A program made the position numbers and the translations under genes. Shown in pieces: positions 8,410 to 17,018 of a DNA stretch of 64,000 nucleotides (positions within the stretch are counted from its first letter, which is position 1; each line of letters begins with the position of its first letter). Source of the stretch: JACKOB01 sp024234575 (GTDB lineage: Bacteria; Pseudomonadota; Gammaproteobacteria; Pseudomonadales; Oleiphilaceae); the NCBI GenBank assembly GCA_051208035.1, contig JBPJFZ010000007.1, positions 199,973-263,972 on the forward strand. The letters are read 5' to 3'. A model generated the notes under the pieces. The model was given only the letters and a program-made list of their open reading frames with translations. It had not been told where the DNA came from and did not search any database.

Positions 8410-9575
8410 TGCTGACTCGCTTCTATCGCACAAGAGAGTTTTTGCGCCTGATAAGATGATGAAAAAAGTGATTCGATGCGCTGGCGTGCGAGGCTGGCGA
8501 GATGTACGCGACCTTCGCTTGGCAAGGATTTAAGTTGCATGATGGCGCTGGAGAGTGCACGAATATCATTTGTGGGTACCAATAAACCTGCATTTTCGCC
8601 GACAATTTCCGGGCAGCCCATAAAGTAAGTGCTAATTACGGGTAGCCCCAAAGCCATTGCCTCTTTTAACACCAGTGGGCCGGTGTCTTTATCGCCATTT
8701 TTAGCGGCACAGAACGGTGCAACCAAGCCTAAATATTGACTGGCATGCTGGCGAATCCATTGGCTGTCCCGAGCGCCGAGAAAGTTTATCCAAGGCCCCA
8801 ATCTCATTGCTTGTACTTGTTCTTGTAAGGCGCTTTGAATTTCACCTTTACCGATGATATCGAGTATGGGACGTTCAGCATCTGGTATGTCTGATAGAGC
8901 ATTAATCAGTAGGGGAAGCCCTTTCTTCTCTGTTAGACGGCCAATAAATAGCAGTCGGTTTTCGGGCATTGCATTGGGGGAATAAGGAAATTTTTCCAGC
9001 TCGATACCACAATGTACCAGCAAGGTCGAAGCCCTCGGTTGTAGTGCTCGAAAATCCGCATCCATTTGCTGGCAAACCGCTACGGCGAAGTCTGCATATT
9101 GAAGTTTAAGTGGCAGATCCCAAGGGGAGGCGTACACGTCAAAGCCATGACCCACAAACGATACCGTTATCCCTAGTAATTTAGCTGCGACAATGGCCGT
9201 CGCCGCAGTATGCAGTGCAAAGTGAGCATGCAGATGCTGGCAACCGCTAGCCTTGGCCAGCAACGCGACTTTTGCACCTTGTAATAAAAGGGATTGGGTA
9301 GAGATACCCTGTTGCCGCAGAGAGAATTTCAATGCGGCGAGCCATCCGTATGGTGACTTAAAAAAATGCTTAATCGCACGCTTTTTATCTACCGAGTCGA
9401 TATAACGGGTCACGCGTTGTAAGGCGGCATCATCAGGTTGATAGCCTTCTGTAGGGCGGTTAAATGCGATGGGTATTACCTTATGTCCCAGTGTTTGCAT
9501 CGCTCGTATTTCGGTACCAACAAACGTTTCAGATAAAACAGGGAAGTTGGAAAGAACATAGCCGACAGTTTTCAT
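8406..9575 (-). CDS. glycosyltransferase family 4
   Basis: A GT-B glycosyltransferase of about 389 aa. It begins MKTVGYVLSNFPVLSETFV, the start typical of EPS transferases that act on lipid-linked intermediates. The donor-binding half has LLFIGRLTEKKGLPLLI, and the catalytic loop is GPLVLKEAMALGLPVIST with a conserved E. The ATG at 9575 overlaps the stop of the asparagine-synthase-like gene as ATGA and has GGAG upstream, so the longer frame reaching 9641 is rejected. Adds a hexose or similar sugar to the growing repeat unit; the specific linkage is unknown. Confidence 0.88.
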   Translation of the reverse strand: MKTVGYVLSNFPVLSETFVGTEIRAMQTLGHKVIPIAFNRPTEGYQPDDAALQRVTRYIDSVDKKRAIKHFFKSPYGWLAALKFSLRQQGISTQSLLLQGAKVALLAKASGCQHLHAHFALHTAATAIVAAKLLGITVSFVGHGFDVYASPWDLPLKLQYADFAVAVCQQMDADFRALQPRASTLLVHCGIELEKFPYSPNAMPENRLLFIGRLTEKKGLPLLINALSDIPDAERPILDIIGKGEIQSALQEQVQAMRLGPWINFLGARDSQWIRQHASQYLGLVAPFCAAKNGDKDTGPLVLKEAMALGLPVISTYFMGCPEIVGENAGLLVPTNDIRALSSAIMQLKSLPSEGRVHLASLARQRIESLFSSSYQAQKLSCAIEASQQ

Positions 9576-11296
9576 GCGAGAGCTCCAATGTTGTTGACAG
9601 GTTGAGCGGCGTTGGTGGATTCGGTTAGAAAATATGACCAAATAGTCGCGAACCCCTGAACATGGGTTGCAACCGGGCTACTCATCAGAATGTTGACTGC
9701 TTGTGTGGCAGAGGTCGCCTCTACGCCGACTGTCTGCAAAACTTTGCCGACGATGCTGGTATCCTGAGCCTGCAGCCATGCACTGTAATTAAAGATGGCG
9801 CCTGATTGCTTTCCCCATGCAGGTGCCATTCCGAGCCGTGAGGCCAGACCGGGGTAGCGCGCTCGTATTGAAATGCCAGATTTTAAAGGCTGAGAGGTTT
9901 TATCCCAGGTTATTGAGGCAAGCTTAGGTGATAGCTTTTCTATAGCTTTTCGGTGAAATGTACTGCCCAGCTTCATGTGTGCAGGCAAATTGCCAGCGTA
10001 ATGAACCACGTTTTGATCTAGAAATGGGTGGCTGCGATCATAAAAATCATCCAGTAACTGCTGACCGGCGGCGACCATGCGAGGTACCCGCACTTTAAGA
10101 TAGAAATTATCCAGGTAAGAGGCCGCGGATAACTGATTGTTTTCATGCTGTGTAAGCACATTCTCAAGCCAGCTATTAATTTGTGCGGCATGCCCTGGCA
10201 GCGCATTTTTTAGCGGCGTTGCCGTTTTGCCAAACTCCTCCCGGATATACCGCTTAGCGTGAGGCAAGAAACGGTCAGTCAGTGCTTTATAGCCAAACAA
10301 GGAAAATCCAGGCATACCTCTGTCGTAGTAAAACGCCCGGTAGGTCTCGGCACCGGTGCCGGTGATTACAGAGCGTCTCATTGTCTGTGTAATAAGGTCT
10401 TCATCTATCAGGGCGTGGCCATGGTGTAGTGCGACCTCGCCCATTCCGTGCTCAGCTATGCGTTTACTCGCTTGCCATTTGCATTGATTTTCCCTGGAGC
10501 GACTGGTAAATAGCGGGATTTTTGCCGCCGCTGCCAAAGCGCGTGCAATGACGATGTCGCTACTACCTTCAGAGCCGTAGGAAAGCCCGGTGACTTTATA
10601 TCCACAGGAAAGTGCTGCGGCTAGAATCAATCGAGAATCCAGCCCGCCGGAAAGGGAAATAATTGCCTCTGGTGAGTGATCCAAACTGGACTTTACGGCG
10701 GCGACAAAAGCATCCAGTGCATCATCGAAATCAGTCACTTCGCCGGTGAATAGAGCGTTTTCTCTGTTGACTTGAACCGACAGCTCTCCATTAGCCGAGA
10801 CCAGAATTTTCGTGCCACCCTCATGATGGTCAACACCAGCGAAAATGCTGGATGAATCAAGAACCTGGCTGAAGCAGAGCATTTGTAGCATAGCTTGTGG
10901 GTTTACGCGGGGCTTTTGGGGGAGGCAAGAAATTAGCTCTTTGCGACTGGAGGCTAAAATGCAAAAGTCATCCGTGATATAGCTGTGGATAGGAAATAGT
11001 CCCAGCTTGTCGGTAGCGGCGGTCAATACACGCTCTTGTTTATCAAAGCATACCCAAGAGCGCCCCCAATAGCTGTGTGCACTTTGAATGATGATGTCAT
11101 TGATCATCTGCGTGTTCTGACTGGCTTGGGCCGCGTCACCCCATATGGTGACTTTGTATCGGTGGTCTTCAAACACGCAGAGCGAATCCGGGTTGCCATT
11201 GTGGTAACTCCTGCATTCAAAAAACTGAGTGTCTATACCCGCTAGTCGGCGAGTCGCTGTATCCCTAAAGGTCAGTATGAAATTTGCTTTTGCCAT
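9572..11296 (-). CDS. asparagine-synthase-like protein lacking the glutaminase cysteine
   Basis: The C-terminal two thirds are an asparagine synthase (AsnB class) ATP-pyrophosphatase domain, with the PP-loop SLSGGLDSRLILAA near residue 220. The N-terminal region resembles a class II glutamine amidotransferase fold but starts MAKANF, with no Cys at position 2, so it should not hydrolyse glutamine. Such proteins are frequent in EPS clusters and may amidate sugar acids or peptide substituents with another nitrogen donor. The ATG at 11296 is chosen over one at 11353 because a TTGGGGAA ribosome-binding stretch lies directly upstream. It is the first gene of the leftward operon behind a sigma-54-like promoter. 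Confidence 0.85.
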   Translation of the reverse strand: MAKANFILTFRDTATRRLAGIDTQFFECRSYHNGNPDSLCVFEDHRYKVTIWGDAAQASQNTQMINDIIIQSAHSYWGRSWVCFDKQERVLTAATDKLGLFPIHSYITDDFCILASSRKELISCLPQKPRVNPQAMLQMLCFSQVLDSSSIFAGVDHHEGGTKILVSANGELSVQVNRENALFTGEVTDFDDALDAFVAAVKSSLDHSPEAIISLSGGLDSRLILAAALSCGYKVTGLSYGSEGSSDIVIARALAAAAKIPLFTSRSRENQCKWQASKRIAEHGMGEVALHHGHALIDEDLITQTMRRSVITGTGAETYRAFYYDRGMPGFSLFGYKALTDRFLPHAKRYIREEFGKTATPLKNALPGHAAQINSWLENVLTQHENNQLSAASYLDNFYLKVRVPRMVAAGQQLLDDFYDRSHPFLDQNVVHYAGNLPAHMKLGSTFHRKAIEKLSPKLASITWDKTSQPLKSGISIRARYPGLASRLGMAPAWGKQSGAIFNYSAWLQAQDTSIVGKVLQTVGVEATSATQAVNILMSSPVATHVQGFATIWSYFLTESTNAAQPVNNIGALA

Positions 11297-11399
11297 CTCT
11301 ATTCCCCAATCCCAAATTTTTTCTCTTGTCTTCAGAGAGTTAATAATCAACATGCTTAAGTGTTGCTAAGCCAGCTCGCTTTGCGTTGAAAGGGGTATT

Positions 11400-11414
11400 G
11401 CAGCTACCGTGCCG
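11400..11414 (-). promoter_or_regulatory. sigma-54-like promoter of the leftward EPS operon
   Basis: The minus strand reads CGGCAC-GGTAG-CTGC. GG and GC are spaced correctly and two flanking T residues differ from consensus. It is about 100 bp ahead of the start at 11296. The enhancer-like site at 11501-11515 lies 86 bp upstream and is shared with the divergent promoter. Confidence 0.4.
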
Positions 11415-11500
11415 AAACAGGAAATAGAAAAAATAAACATATAAATCAATATTTTATGTCTTTTTTCGAGCGTGCTTACTCGATTTGCTCTAGCTTTTGA

Positions 11501-11515
11501 TTCTCATTTTGCAAA
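11501..11515 (+). promoter_or_regulatory. putative SypG-type enhancer site
   Basis: TTCTCATTTTGCAAA matches every defined position of the SypG-binding sequence recalled from V. fischeri, TTCTCA-N3-TGC-D-W-N. It is in the middle of the 350-bp divergent intergenic region between the asparagine-synthase-like gene and the acyltransferase. The published consensus is recalled from memory. Confidence 0.55.
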
Positions 11516-11591
11516 TCAAATTGCTATTTCGCATGTCGCTGCAACGTTATCTGAAAATCTAATATCTTGATTTATATGTAAAAAATTGGAT

Positions 11592-11606
11592 TGGCTCAGC
11601 CTGTGC
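11592..11606 (+). promoter_or_regulatory. sigma-54-like promoter of the acyltransferase operon
   Basis: TGGCTC-AGCCT-GTGC keeps the invariant GG/GC pair at the right spacing but has two mismatches in the flanks. It is 40 bp upstream of the ATG at 11646 and 76 bp downstream of the enhancer-like site. Confidence 0.45.
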
Positions 11607-11645
11607 GTATTGATAAAGAAATACCTGTTAAGCGGAGTGCAGAAT

Positions 11646-12377
11646 ATGAATGGGACAACGGCTAAAACGCATTGGAAACACTGGCTGAAAAAGAGTCATC
11701 ATCCTGTGGCGCGGTTGGTCAGGGTGATGCATTACTGGGTGATTAACATTCAGTTTCCGCTCATACCAATATTTCATCGGGGAATATATGTACTGCATTG
11801 CCTGGTAAGTCAGGGTTGGGAAATGCTGGCTCAGTTTGTTTATTGGACCCCGCTCTTTAAGAGCCGCATACAAACTGTACCAAGGAGACTGCAGTTGTAC
11901 AGTGGTATGCCACAAGTGCTGGGGGCACTTGATATTCATATCGGCGAAGGCGCGAGAATATCTGGTCAAAGCAGTTTTTTTGGTCGCACAGCAACGCTAC
12001 CAAAGCCGCAATTGATCATTGGTGAGAATGTAGACATTGGCTGGCAAACGACGATTGCCGTGGGAACACGAGTGATTCTTGAGGACAATGTGCGCATGGC
12101 CGGGCGGGTTTTTTTAGCGGGCTTTCCGGGGCACCCGGTTGATCCGGAGGCACGGGCAAGGGGCGAGGCAGACAATGATGACCAGGTGGGCGATATCATT
12201 TTAGAAAGAAATGTTTGGGTAGCGTCCGGAGTGACCGTTCTGGCAGGAGTAAGGATTGGTCGGAACACAATCGTTGGTGCCGGAAGTGTGGTGACACATG
12301 ACCTGCCTGCTAATGTCATTGCCGCTGGTGTACCAGCAAAAGTGGTTAAGCGTCTGTCGCCTGATTGCGAGGTGTAG
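11646..12377 (+). CDS. left-handed beta-helix (hexapeptide) O-acyltransferase, SypM-like
   Basis: The first 80 residues are basic and amphipathic and may associate with the membrane. From about residue 95 onward the protein has hexapeptide repeats (LDIHIGEGARISGQ, LIIGENVDIGWQ, ILERNVWVASGVTVLAGVRIGRNTIVGAGSVV), the signature of acetyltransferases of the LacA/Maa/WcaF type. It ends with the usual IAAGVPAKVVK loop. These transfer acetyl from acetyl-CoA to sugars, here presumably to the EPS. ATG 11646 is chosen because GGAG lies 8 bases upstream. It heads a two-gene unit with the next glycosyltransferase, as sypM-sypN do. Confidence 0.87.
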   Translation: MNGTTAKTHWKHWLKKSHHPVARLVRVMHYWVINIQFPLIPIFHRGIYVLHCLVSQGWEMLAQFVYWTPLFKSRIQTVPRRLQLYSGMPQVLGALDIHIGEGARISGQSSFFGRTATLPKPQLIIGENVDIGWQTTIAVGTRVILEDNVRMAGRVFLAGFPGHPVDPEARARGEADNDDQVGDIILERNVWVASGVTVLAGVRIGRNTIVGAGSVVTHDLPANVIAAGVPAKVVKRLSPDCEV

Positions 12378-12434
12378 TGAAGTTGAGGCGTAGTGATCTT
12401 ATTGATGGCGAACAATTGGTTGGACAGGAGAAAG

Positions 12435-13625
12435 ATGATGACCAAAATGATCGTATTTGGTGAAGACTGGGGTGCTCACCCGAGTAGCACACAGCATTTG
12501 ATGAAAAGCCTAAGCAATAAATATGAAATCGTTTGGGTCAATTCGATAGGATTACGCAAACCCAAGCTGGATAGGCGTGATTTGGTCAGAGTTTTTAGCA
12601 AGTTGCGAAAGATATTTTCCCATTCAGCTGTAACAACTTCAGATCATGGAATCACCGTGGTTAACCCTTTGGTGATTCCCTGGCCTGGCAGTCGCATTGC
12701 CCGGTGGCTAAATGGTCATTTGCTGCGCCGGTGCTTGCGCCGTTATGTAAAGTCTGGCGAAGAGCTTGTGCTTTGGACATCATTACCCTCTGCTGTAGAT
12801 GTGCTCGGCAAGTTAGGTGAAAGTATTGTCGTATATTATTGTGGTGATGACTTTTCGGCGTTGGCGGGGGTTGATCATCGGGCGGTAACAGCAATGGAAA
12901 AGGAGCTGATAAGGCGATCTGATTTGGTGCTGGTGGCCAGTGATCAGCTACACCAAAAATTTTCTGGTCGAATCACCCATGTCATTCCACATGGTGTTGA
13001 TGTTCGATTGTTTTCGCAGGTTCAACCGCGGCCAAAAGATCTTCCCAGCGGTAAGCCCATCGCGGGCTTTTATGGCGCCTTTGCCGATTGGATTGATGTC
13101 CCCTTGCTGGTTGCGTTGGCGAAGCAGTGTGATGATTGGAACTTTGTCTTCGTTGGCCCCATATTAACGGATCCCCTTGCACTAAAAAGCTTACCCAATG
13201 TGTTTTTCTTAGGGGAAAAACCACATCAAAACTTGCCGGGTTACTCTCAACACTGGCAGGTATCGTTGCTTCCTTTTAAAGACTGTCCGCAAATACGTGC
13301 CTGTAATCCGCTGAAGCTGAGAGAATATCTGGCGGCGGGAACGGCAATTGTCAGTGCGCCATTTCCAGCGTTAGACGAATATATCGATTCGGTTTATGTG
13401 GCCTATGATGCAGATACTTTTGCTGAAGCTATGCGTCGGTCACTGAGAGAGGAGCATCGGAAAGAGTCGATAGAGCAGTATTGTTTGAATAGTCTGCATC
13501 GGCAAATGCGGGTGAAAAATGAAAGTTGGGAAAGTCGTGCCGCCGAGGTAGAGCGCCTAATCCGCGCTCGTCTAGGAAGGCGTGGTGCATTGCAAAATGG
13601 CTTTGCAAGATGCGAACAAGTGTAA
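12435..13625 (+). CDS. glycosyltransferase (TuaH/GT1-type), SypN-like
   Basis: About 396 aa with a GT-B architecture. The start KMIVFGEDWGAHPSSTQHLM and the VVYYCGDDFSALAGVDH segment are typical of the TuaH-like EPS transferases. The donor-binding part is IAGFYGAFADWIDVPLL, followed by LLPFKDCPQIRACNPLKLREYLAAGTAIV. AGGAG precedes ATG 12435, and a second in-frame ATG is three bases later. Enhancer-like motifs for the following operon overlap its 3' end (13590-13615). The acceptor and sugar are unknown. Confidence 0.85.
   Translation: MMTKMIVFGEDWGAHPSSTQHLMKSLSNKYEIVWVNSIGLRKPKLDRRDLVRVFSKLRKIFSHSAVTTSDHGITVVNPLVIPWPGSRIARWLNGHLLRRCLRRYVKSGEELVLWTSLPSAVDVLGKLGESIVVYYCGDDFSALAGVDHRAVTAMEKELIRRSDLVLVASDQLHQKFSGRITHVIPHGVDVRLFSQVQPRPKDLPSGKPIAGFYGAFADWIDVPLLVALAKQCDDWNFVFVGPILTDPLALKSLPNVFFLGEKPHQNLPGYSQHWQVSLLPFKDCPQIRACNPLKLREYLAAGTAIVSAPFPALDEYIDSVYVAYDADTFAEAMRRSLREEHRKESIEQYCLNSLHRQMRVKNESWESRAAEVERLIRARLGRRGALQNGFARCEQV
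13590..13615 (+). promoter_or_regulatory. two putative enhancer sites inside the 3' end of a coding region
   Basis: TTGCAAAATGGCT (13590-13602) and TTGCAAGATGCGA (13603-13615) are adjacent imperfect copies of TTGCA-N3-TGCAA. They end 59 bp upstream of the -24 element at 13675, the same spacing seen at the other EPS promoters. Confidence 0.4.
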
Positions 13626-13674
13626 ATCCTATTTTGTGTGAATTATAAGTTATTGAATTTTATAAATTTAACTT

Positions 13675-13689
13675 TGGCACGAATATTGA
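13675..13689 (+). promoter_or_regulatory. sigma-54-like promoter with imperfect -12 box
   Basis: TGGCAC-GAATA-TTGA has a perfect -24 box and spacing, but the -12 box ends in A instead of C. It is 88 bp upstream of the lipoprotein start at 13777. The mismatch makes it weaker than the other candidates. Confidence 0.4.
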
Positions 13690-13776
13690 TTTGGTCATTG
13701 TATTGAGTTCGCCAGCAGGCGCACTGATTGTAGTTATTTTACAAATGTCTTTGTTCGGCGCGATGAGGAGCATAAC

Positions 13777-14220
13777 GTGAATAGATTGTATCAACTTTCC
13801 CTTTTACTGCTGATCACCGTTTTTTTGCAAGCTTGTGCCACATCAAATGATCTGCGAGGACCAGAGCCTGTTTCCGCAGAGCAAACGCAAGCTATTAATG
13901 CGCGAATAAAGGCTTTGGCAGAAACTAATCAAGCCAATATGGCTAGCTCGGAACTGCTGATACTAGACTATGGACTCGAAACAACTTCTTTACTTCGGGA
14001 TCCACGTATTGTCGATTTAGTGATGATGGGGCAGGGCAGTCGTGTGCTGATTTCTTTTGCGACAGATAAAAGTGAAAAGCAGATGGCATTGATGCTAACC
14101 GCTGTTCGATTAAGCAAAGAGTTAGAAAAAATGCTGGTTGAGAACGAGGTGCGAGTCAGCACACATTATGATGCCAAGTCTAAGGGAAATGTTTTGCGTA
14201 TTTCGCGGATACAGCCTTAA
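13777..14220 (+). CDS. small lipoprotein of the EPS cluster, unknown function
   Basis: 147 aa with a lipoprotein signal peptide: a basic N terminus, a hydrophobic run, then the lipobox LQAC at residues about 17-20. The mature part is mostly helical with a charged C-terminal half ending KGNVLRISRIQP. No catalytic motif was recognised. It precedes the Wzz-type gene by 73 bp and is probably co-transcribed with it, which suggests a periplasmic or outer-membrane accessory role in EPS assembly. An extended frame of the Wzz-type gene overlaps its 3' end but is rejected. Confidence 0.8.
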   Translation: MNRLYQLSLLLLITVFLQACATSNDLRGPEPVSAEQTQAINARIKALAETNQANMASSELLILDYGLETTSLLRDPRIVDLVMMGQGSRVLISFATDKSEKQMALMLTAVRLSKELEKMLVENEVRVSTHYDAKSKGNVLRISRIQP

Positions 14221-14293
14221 AAATTTTAACAAATCGCTTGGTGACCTGCCTCAACAGCATCATCAGATCAGCACACCCTCAGGGATATTGGTA

Positions 14294-15751
14294 ATGAGAA
14301 CACATATATTTTTAAATCTTCATCATTTAATTGCGGCGGCTTGGCGCAGGCGTTATGTGATTGTGGTGCCGGTATTAATTGTTCCTGTCCTGGCTTTAAC
14401 TATTGGTGCGATGACGCCAAAGAAATATCACAATCATACGACTGTGCTGATTCAGGAAACCACTAAGCTCAATCCTTTTCTGGCCGATTTTTCAGTTTCG
14501 ACACAGCTAAAAGAAAGAATGGCTGCACTCACGGCACTATTGCACAGCCGTCACATGTTGACAGAAGTAGCGCTGGAGTTGGGTTTTATCAATGACCCTG
14601 AGTCACGTGAGGCAGCTGCTGAAATAAAAAAACTCTCTGATGCGCTTTCTGTGTTATTGATCGGCTCCGATATGATTAAGCTGAATTACGTCAGTTATTC
14701 ACCTGATCAGATGGAGCAAGTATTAACCGTTGTATCGAAATATTTTCTAGGAAAATTACTGGCGCCGGAGCGTTCTTCGATTGATGCATCAGAATCTTTT
14801 CTGGAAGAACAGCTAGCGCAGCAGCAGGCGTCATTACTGAAGGCAGAAACACGTTTGACAGAATTCAAAGCGGCAAATTCTGCGCGTTTACCGGATCAGT
14901 ACAGTTTTGATGTGCAACAGTTGCGGGATTCAGAAAAGCTGTTGCGGGAGAAGCAGACAGAGCTGGCTGGTGCTAAAGCGACGCTTAACTCACTGAATAC
15001 GCAGGTGCTTAAAACCAACCCGATGCTGGCCTCCATTGAAGAGGAAATTATTCGCAAACGATCAGAGCTCACTTTATTGCGTTCGCGATATACCGACCGG
15101 CATAGTGCCGTCATTGCGGCCAGCAAGGCGCTTAGCCGGATCGAAAGCGAGCGAGAGGCGTTGCTTACTGAGGCGGGAGCGTTGACCTCTGGTGATGTGG
15201 AAAAGCTCTGGCAACTGGCGAGTAACATGACCGTGAGCGACAGTGCTACTTCGACCCGTCCTCTATTGGTCTCTCAAATGGAAGCAATTGAGACGGCTAA
15301 ATCGAAAGAGCGGCAGCTGGTAGAGGAAACAGAGCAGCTGACAGTTGTGATAGCACAATTGAAGTCAAAGTTGGAAGTGTTTGCTGGAATTGAGCAGAGT
15401 ATGCGCGAGTTGCAGCGTGATATCGCGACCAAGCAGTCACTGTATGACGATTTTTTAAAACGTCACGAAATGGCCAAGGTAACGGGTGCATTGGGGCGTT
15501 TTGAAGAGAACGACCGGGTAAAAGTTATTGACCGACCTTTCACGCCGAGAAGCCCGGTTAATTTGCCGTTGATTATCTATTTTGTTGCCGGCATTTTCGG
15601 CGGACTGTTTTTAGGTTGTGGACTGGCCTTGTTGTTGGAGATTTCTAATACCACCGTGATTCGTCGTGACATGGTAGAAAAACTCATCGGGGTGCCAGTA
15701 TTGACCCGTTTACCCAGAGTGCCTGAGTCGGCGCTGTTGCAAATTGAATGA
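14294..15751 (+). CDS. Wzz/GNVR-type polysaccharide co-polymerase, SypO-like
   Basis: 485 aa. A first transmembrane helix at about 22-42 (YVIVVPVLIVPVLALTIGAM) is followed by a Wzz-type periplasmic domain and a long coiled coil. A second helix near residue 430-455 (LPLIIYFVAGIFGGLFLGCG) is preceded by the proline-rich RPFTPRSPVNLP motif of chain-length determinants. This class sets polymer length with Wzy and works with a CpsD/Wzc-like ATPase, here the separate protein at 22631. The internal ATG at 14294 is chosen over 14138 because the latter would overlap the lipoprotein gene and add a non-membrane N terminus. Confidence 0.9.
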   Translation: MRTHIFLNLHHLIAAAWRRRYVIVVPVLIVPVLALTIGAMTPKKYHNHTTVLIQETTKLNPFLADFSVSTQLKERMAALTALLHSRHMLTEVALELGFINDPESREAAAEIKKLSDALSVLLIGSDMIKLNYVSYSPDQMEQVLTVVSKYFLGKLLAPERSSIDASESFLEEQLAQQQASLLKAETRLTEFKAANSARLPDQYSFDVQQLRDSEKLLREKQTELAGAKATLNSLNTQVLKTNPMLASIEEEIIRKRSELTLLRSRYTDRHSAVIAASKALSRIESEREALLTEAGALTSGDVEKLWQLASNMTVSDSATSTRPLLVSQMEAIETAKSKERQLVEETEQLTVVIAQLKSKLEVFAGIEQSMRELQRDIATKQSLYDDFLKRHEMAKVTGALGRFEENDRVKVIDRPFTPRSPVNLPLIIYFVAGIFGGLFLGCGLALLLEISNTTVIRRDMVEKLIGVPVLTRLPRVPESALLQIE

Positions 15752-15798
15752 ACCGTTGCAAAGAGAATGAATCAGATTTAATCCCTTAGGAGAGTGTT

Positions 15799-16890
15799 AT
15801 GAAAAAGAACAATTCACGTGTGCATGTGCAAGTCGTTCAGCATTTATCTCCTGGGGGCATTGAAACCCTTAGTCTCGATTTGCATCAGTTTAGTCAGCCG
15901 GAGGTACAGGTTCACATTGTCAGTCTAGAGGGAAAAAAGGCGGAGATGCTGGCCCGCTGGCCTCGTTTGCACCCCTTTGCAGCGCAATTACATTTTTTAG
16001 ATAAACCCAGTGGCGTGTCTGTCAATACTATGTTCAAGCTCGCAGCTTTATTATTGAAATTGCGTGCCAATCTTGTCCATACGCATCACATTGGCCCCAT
16101 GTTGTATGGCGGTATTGCAGCGCGCATGGCGGGGGTTCGTCGTCTGATTCACACCGAACATGATGCCTGGCATTTGGGTGATATCAGTCATCAAAAAATC
16201 GCTCAGCGTTGTGTGAAGTATCTTCGACCTACCTTGGTGGCGGATGCGGATCTTGTCGCTAGCCATTTACGTGAGAAGGTACCGCAGGCAAAACCAAGCA
16301 TTATTCACAATGGCATCGATACGAAACGATTTTGTCCCGGTAATCAAGTCACGGCGAGAGTTAAGCTGGGCTTGCCACTGCAGGTCAGGGTGCTGGGCTG
16401 CGCTGCGAGAATGCATGCGGTGAAGGGGCATGATGTGCTGCTGGATGCGCTTTTCCGCCTGCCAGCGCATACCCATCTGGCGTTGGCGGGTAGTGGTGAG
16501 ACAGAGCCTGCCATTCGGCAGCAAGTGAAAGATCTTAATTTGACAGACCGAGTCCACTTTCTTGGTCACATCGAGGATATGCCCGCATTTTACCGCGCTA
16601 TTGATGTCTTTTGTTTGGCTTCCCATAACGAAGGTATGCCACTTTCACCCCTCGAAGCGCAAGCCTGCGGCACTGCCGCGGTTTTGACCGACGTTGGTGC
16701 CTGTCGGGAAACGGTTTGCCCGCGGACAGGTTATATTGTGGCGCCGGGAGACTCTGTAGGGTTGGCGGCCGCTATCCAGAACGCGCTGCGGCAACGAGTG
16801 AATGTTTCGCCACGGCAGTTTGTGACCAGCCACCGTGATGTGAAAAAAATGGTTTCTCAATACGATGCGTTAGCAGGCCTGTCTTTGTAG
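15799..16890 (+). CDS. glycosyltransferase family 4, SypP-like
   Basis: 363 aa with the GT4 N-terminal motif LSPGGIETLSLDL, the acceptor-side HTHHIGPMLYGG and the donor-binding segment LGCAARMHAVKGHDVLL. The catalytic-loop motif is HNEGMPLSPLEAQACGTAAV. TAGGAGAG precedes the ATG. It follows the Wzz-type gene by 47 bp, in the same order as sypO-sypP of V. fischeri. A cytosolic transferase adding one residue to the repeat unit; donor unknown. Confidence 0.88.
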   Translation: MKKNNSRVHVQVVQHLSPGGIETLSLDLHQFSQPEVQVHIVSLEGKKAEMLARWPRLHPFAAQLHFLDKPSGVSVNTMFKLAALLLKLRANLVHTHHIGPMLYGGIAARMAGVRRLIHTEHDAWHLGDISHQKIAQRCVKYLRPTLVADADLVASHLREKVPQAKPSIIHNGIDTKRFCPGNQVTARVKLGLPLQVRVLGCAARMHAVKGHDVLLDALFRLPAHTHLALAGSGETEPAIRQQVKDLNLTDRVHFLGHIEDMPAFYRAIDVFCLASHNEGMPLSPLEAQACGTAAVLTDVGACRETVCPRTGYIVAPGDSVGLAAAIQNALRQRVNVSPRQFVTSHRDVKKMVSQYDALAGLSL

Positions 16891-16904
16891 CCGTGCTTCT
16901 TGCA

Positions 16905-16917
16905 TCGCATTTTGCAA
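16905..16917 (+). promoter_or_regulatory. putative LuxO/SypG-type enhancer site
   Basis: TCGCATTTTGCAA fits TTGCA-N3-TGCAA with one mismatch. It also fits the SypG half-site arrangement (nnCnCA-N3-TGCAA). It is 50 bp upstream of the -24 box at 16968. Confidence 0.5.
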
Positions 16918-16967
16918 AAAAGTAAAGGTTTTTTTCTTAAGTCTATGAAAAATATATTAAATATACA

Positions 16968-16982
16968 TGGCATGATAGCTGC
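16968..16982 (+). promoter_or_regulatory. sigma-54 (-24/-12) promoter
   Basis: TGGCAT-GATAG-CTGC, with one deviation from consensus (C for T at the start of the -12 box). The downstream start at 17019 is 36 bp away. An in-frame GTG at 16986 lies immediately after the promoter and so is unlikely to be the start. Confidence 0.55.
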
Positions 16983-17018
16983 TCTGTGAGTAGTACCACT
17001 TTAAATCGGGAGAGTCAC

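Noticed and set aside
14138..14293. N-terminal extension of the Wzz-type protein
   Set aside because: It overlaps the lipoprotein gene in another frame and adds a non-membrane segment before the first helix.
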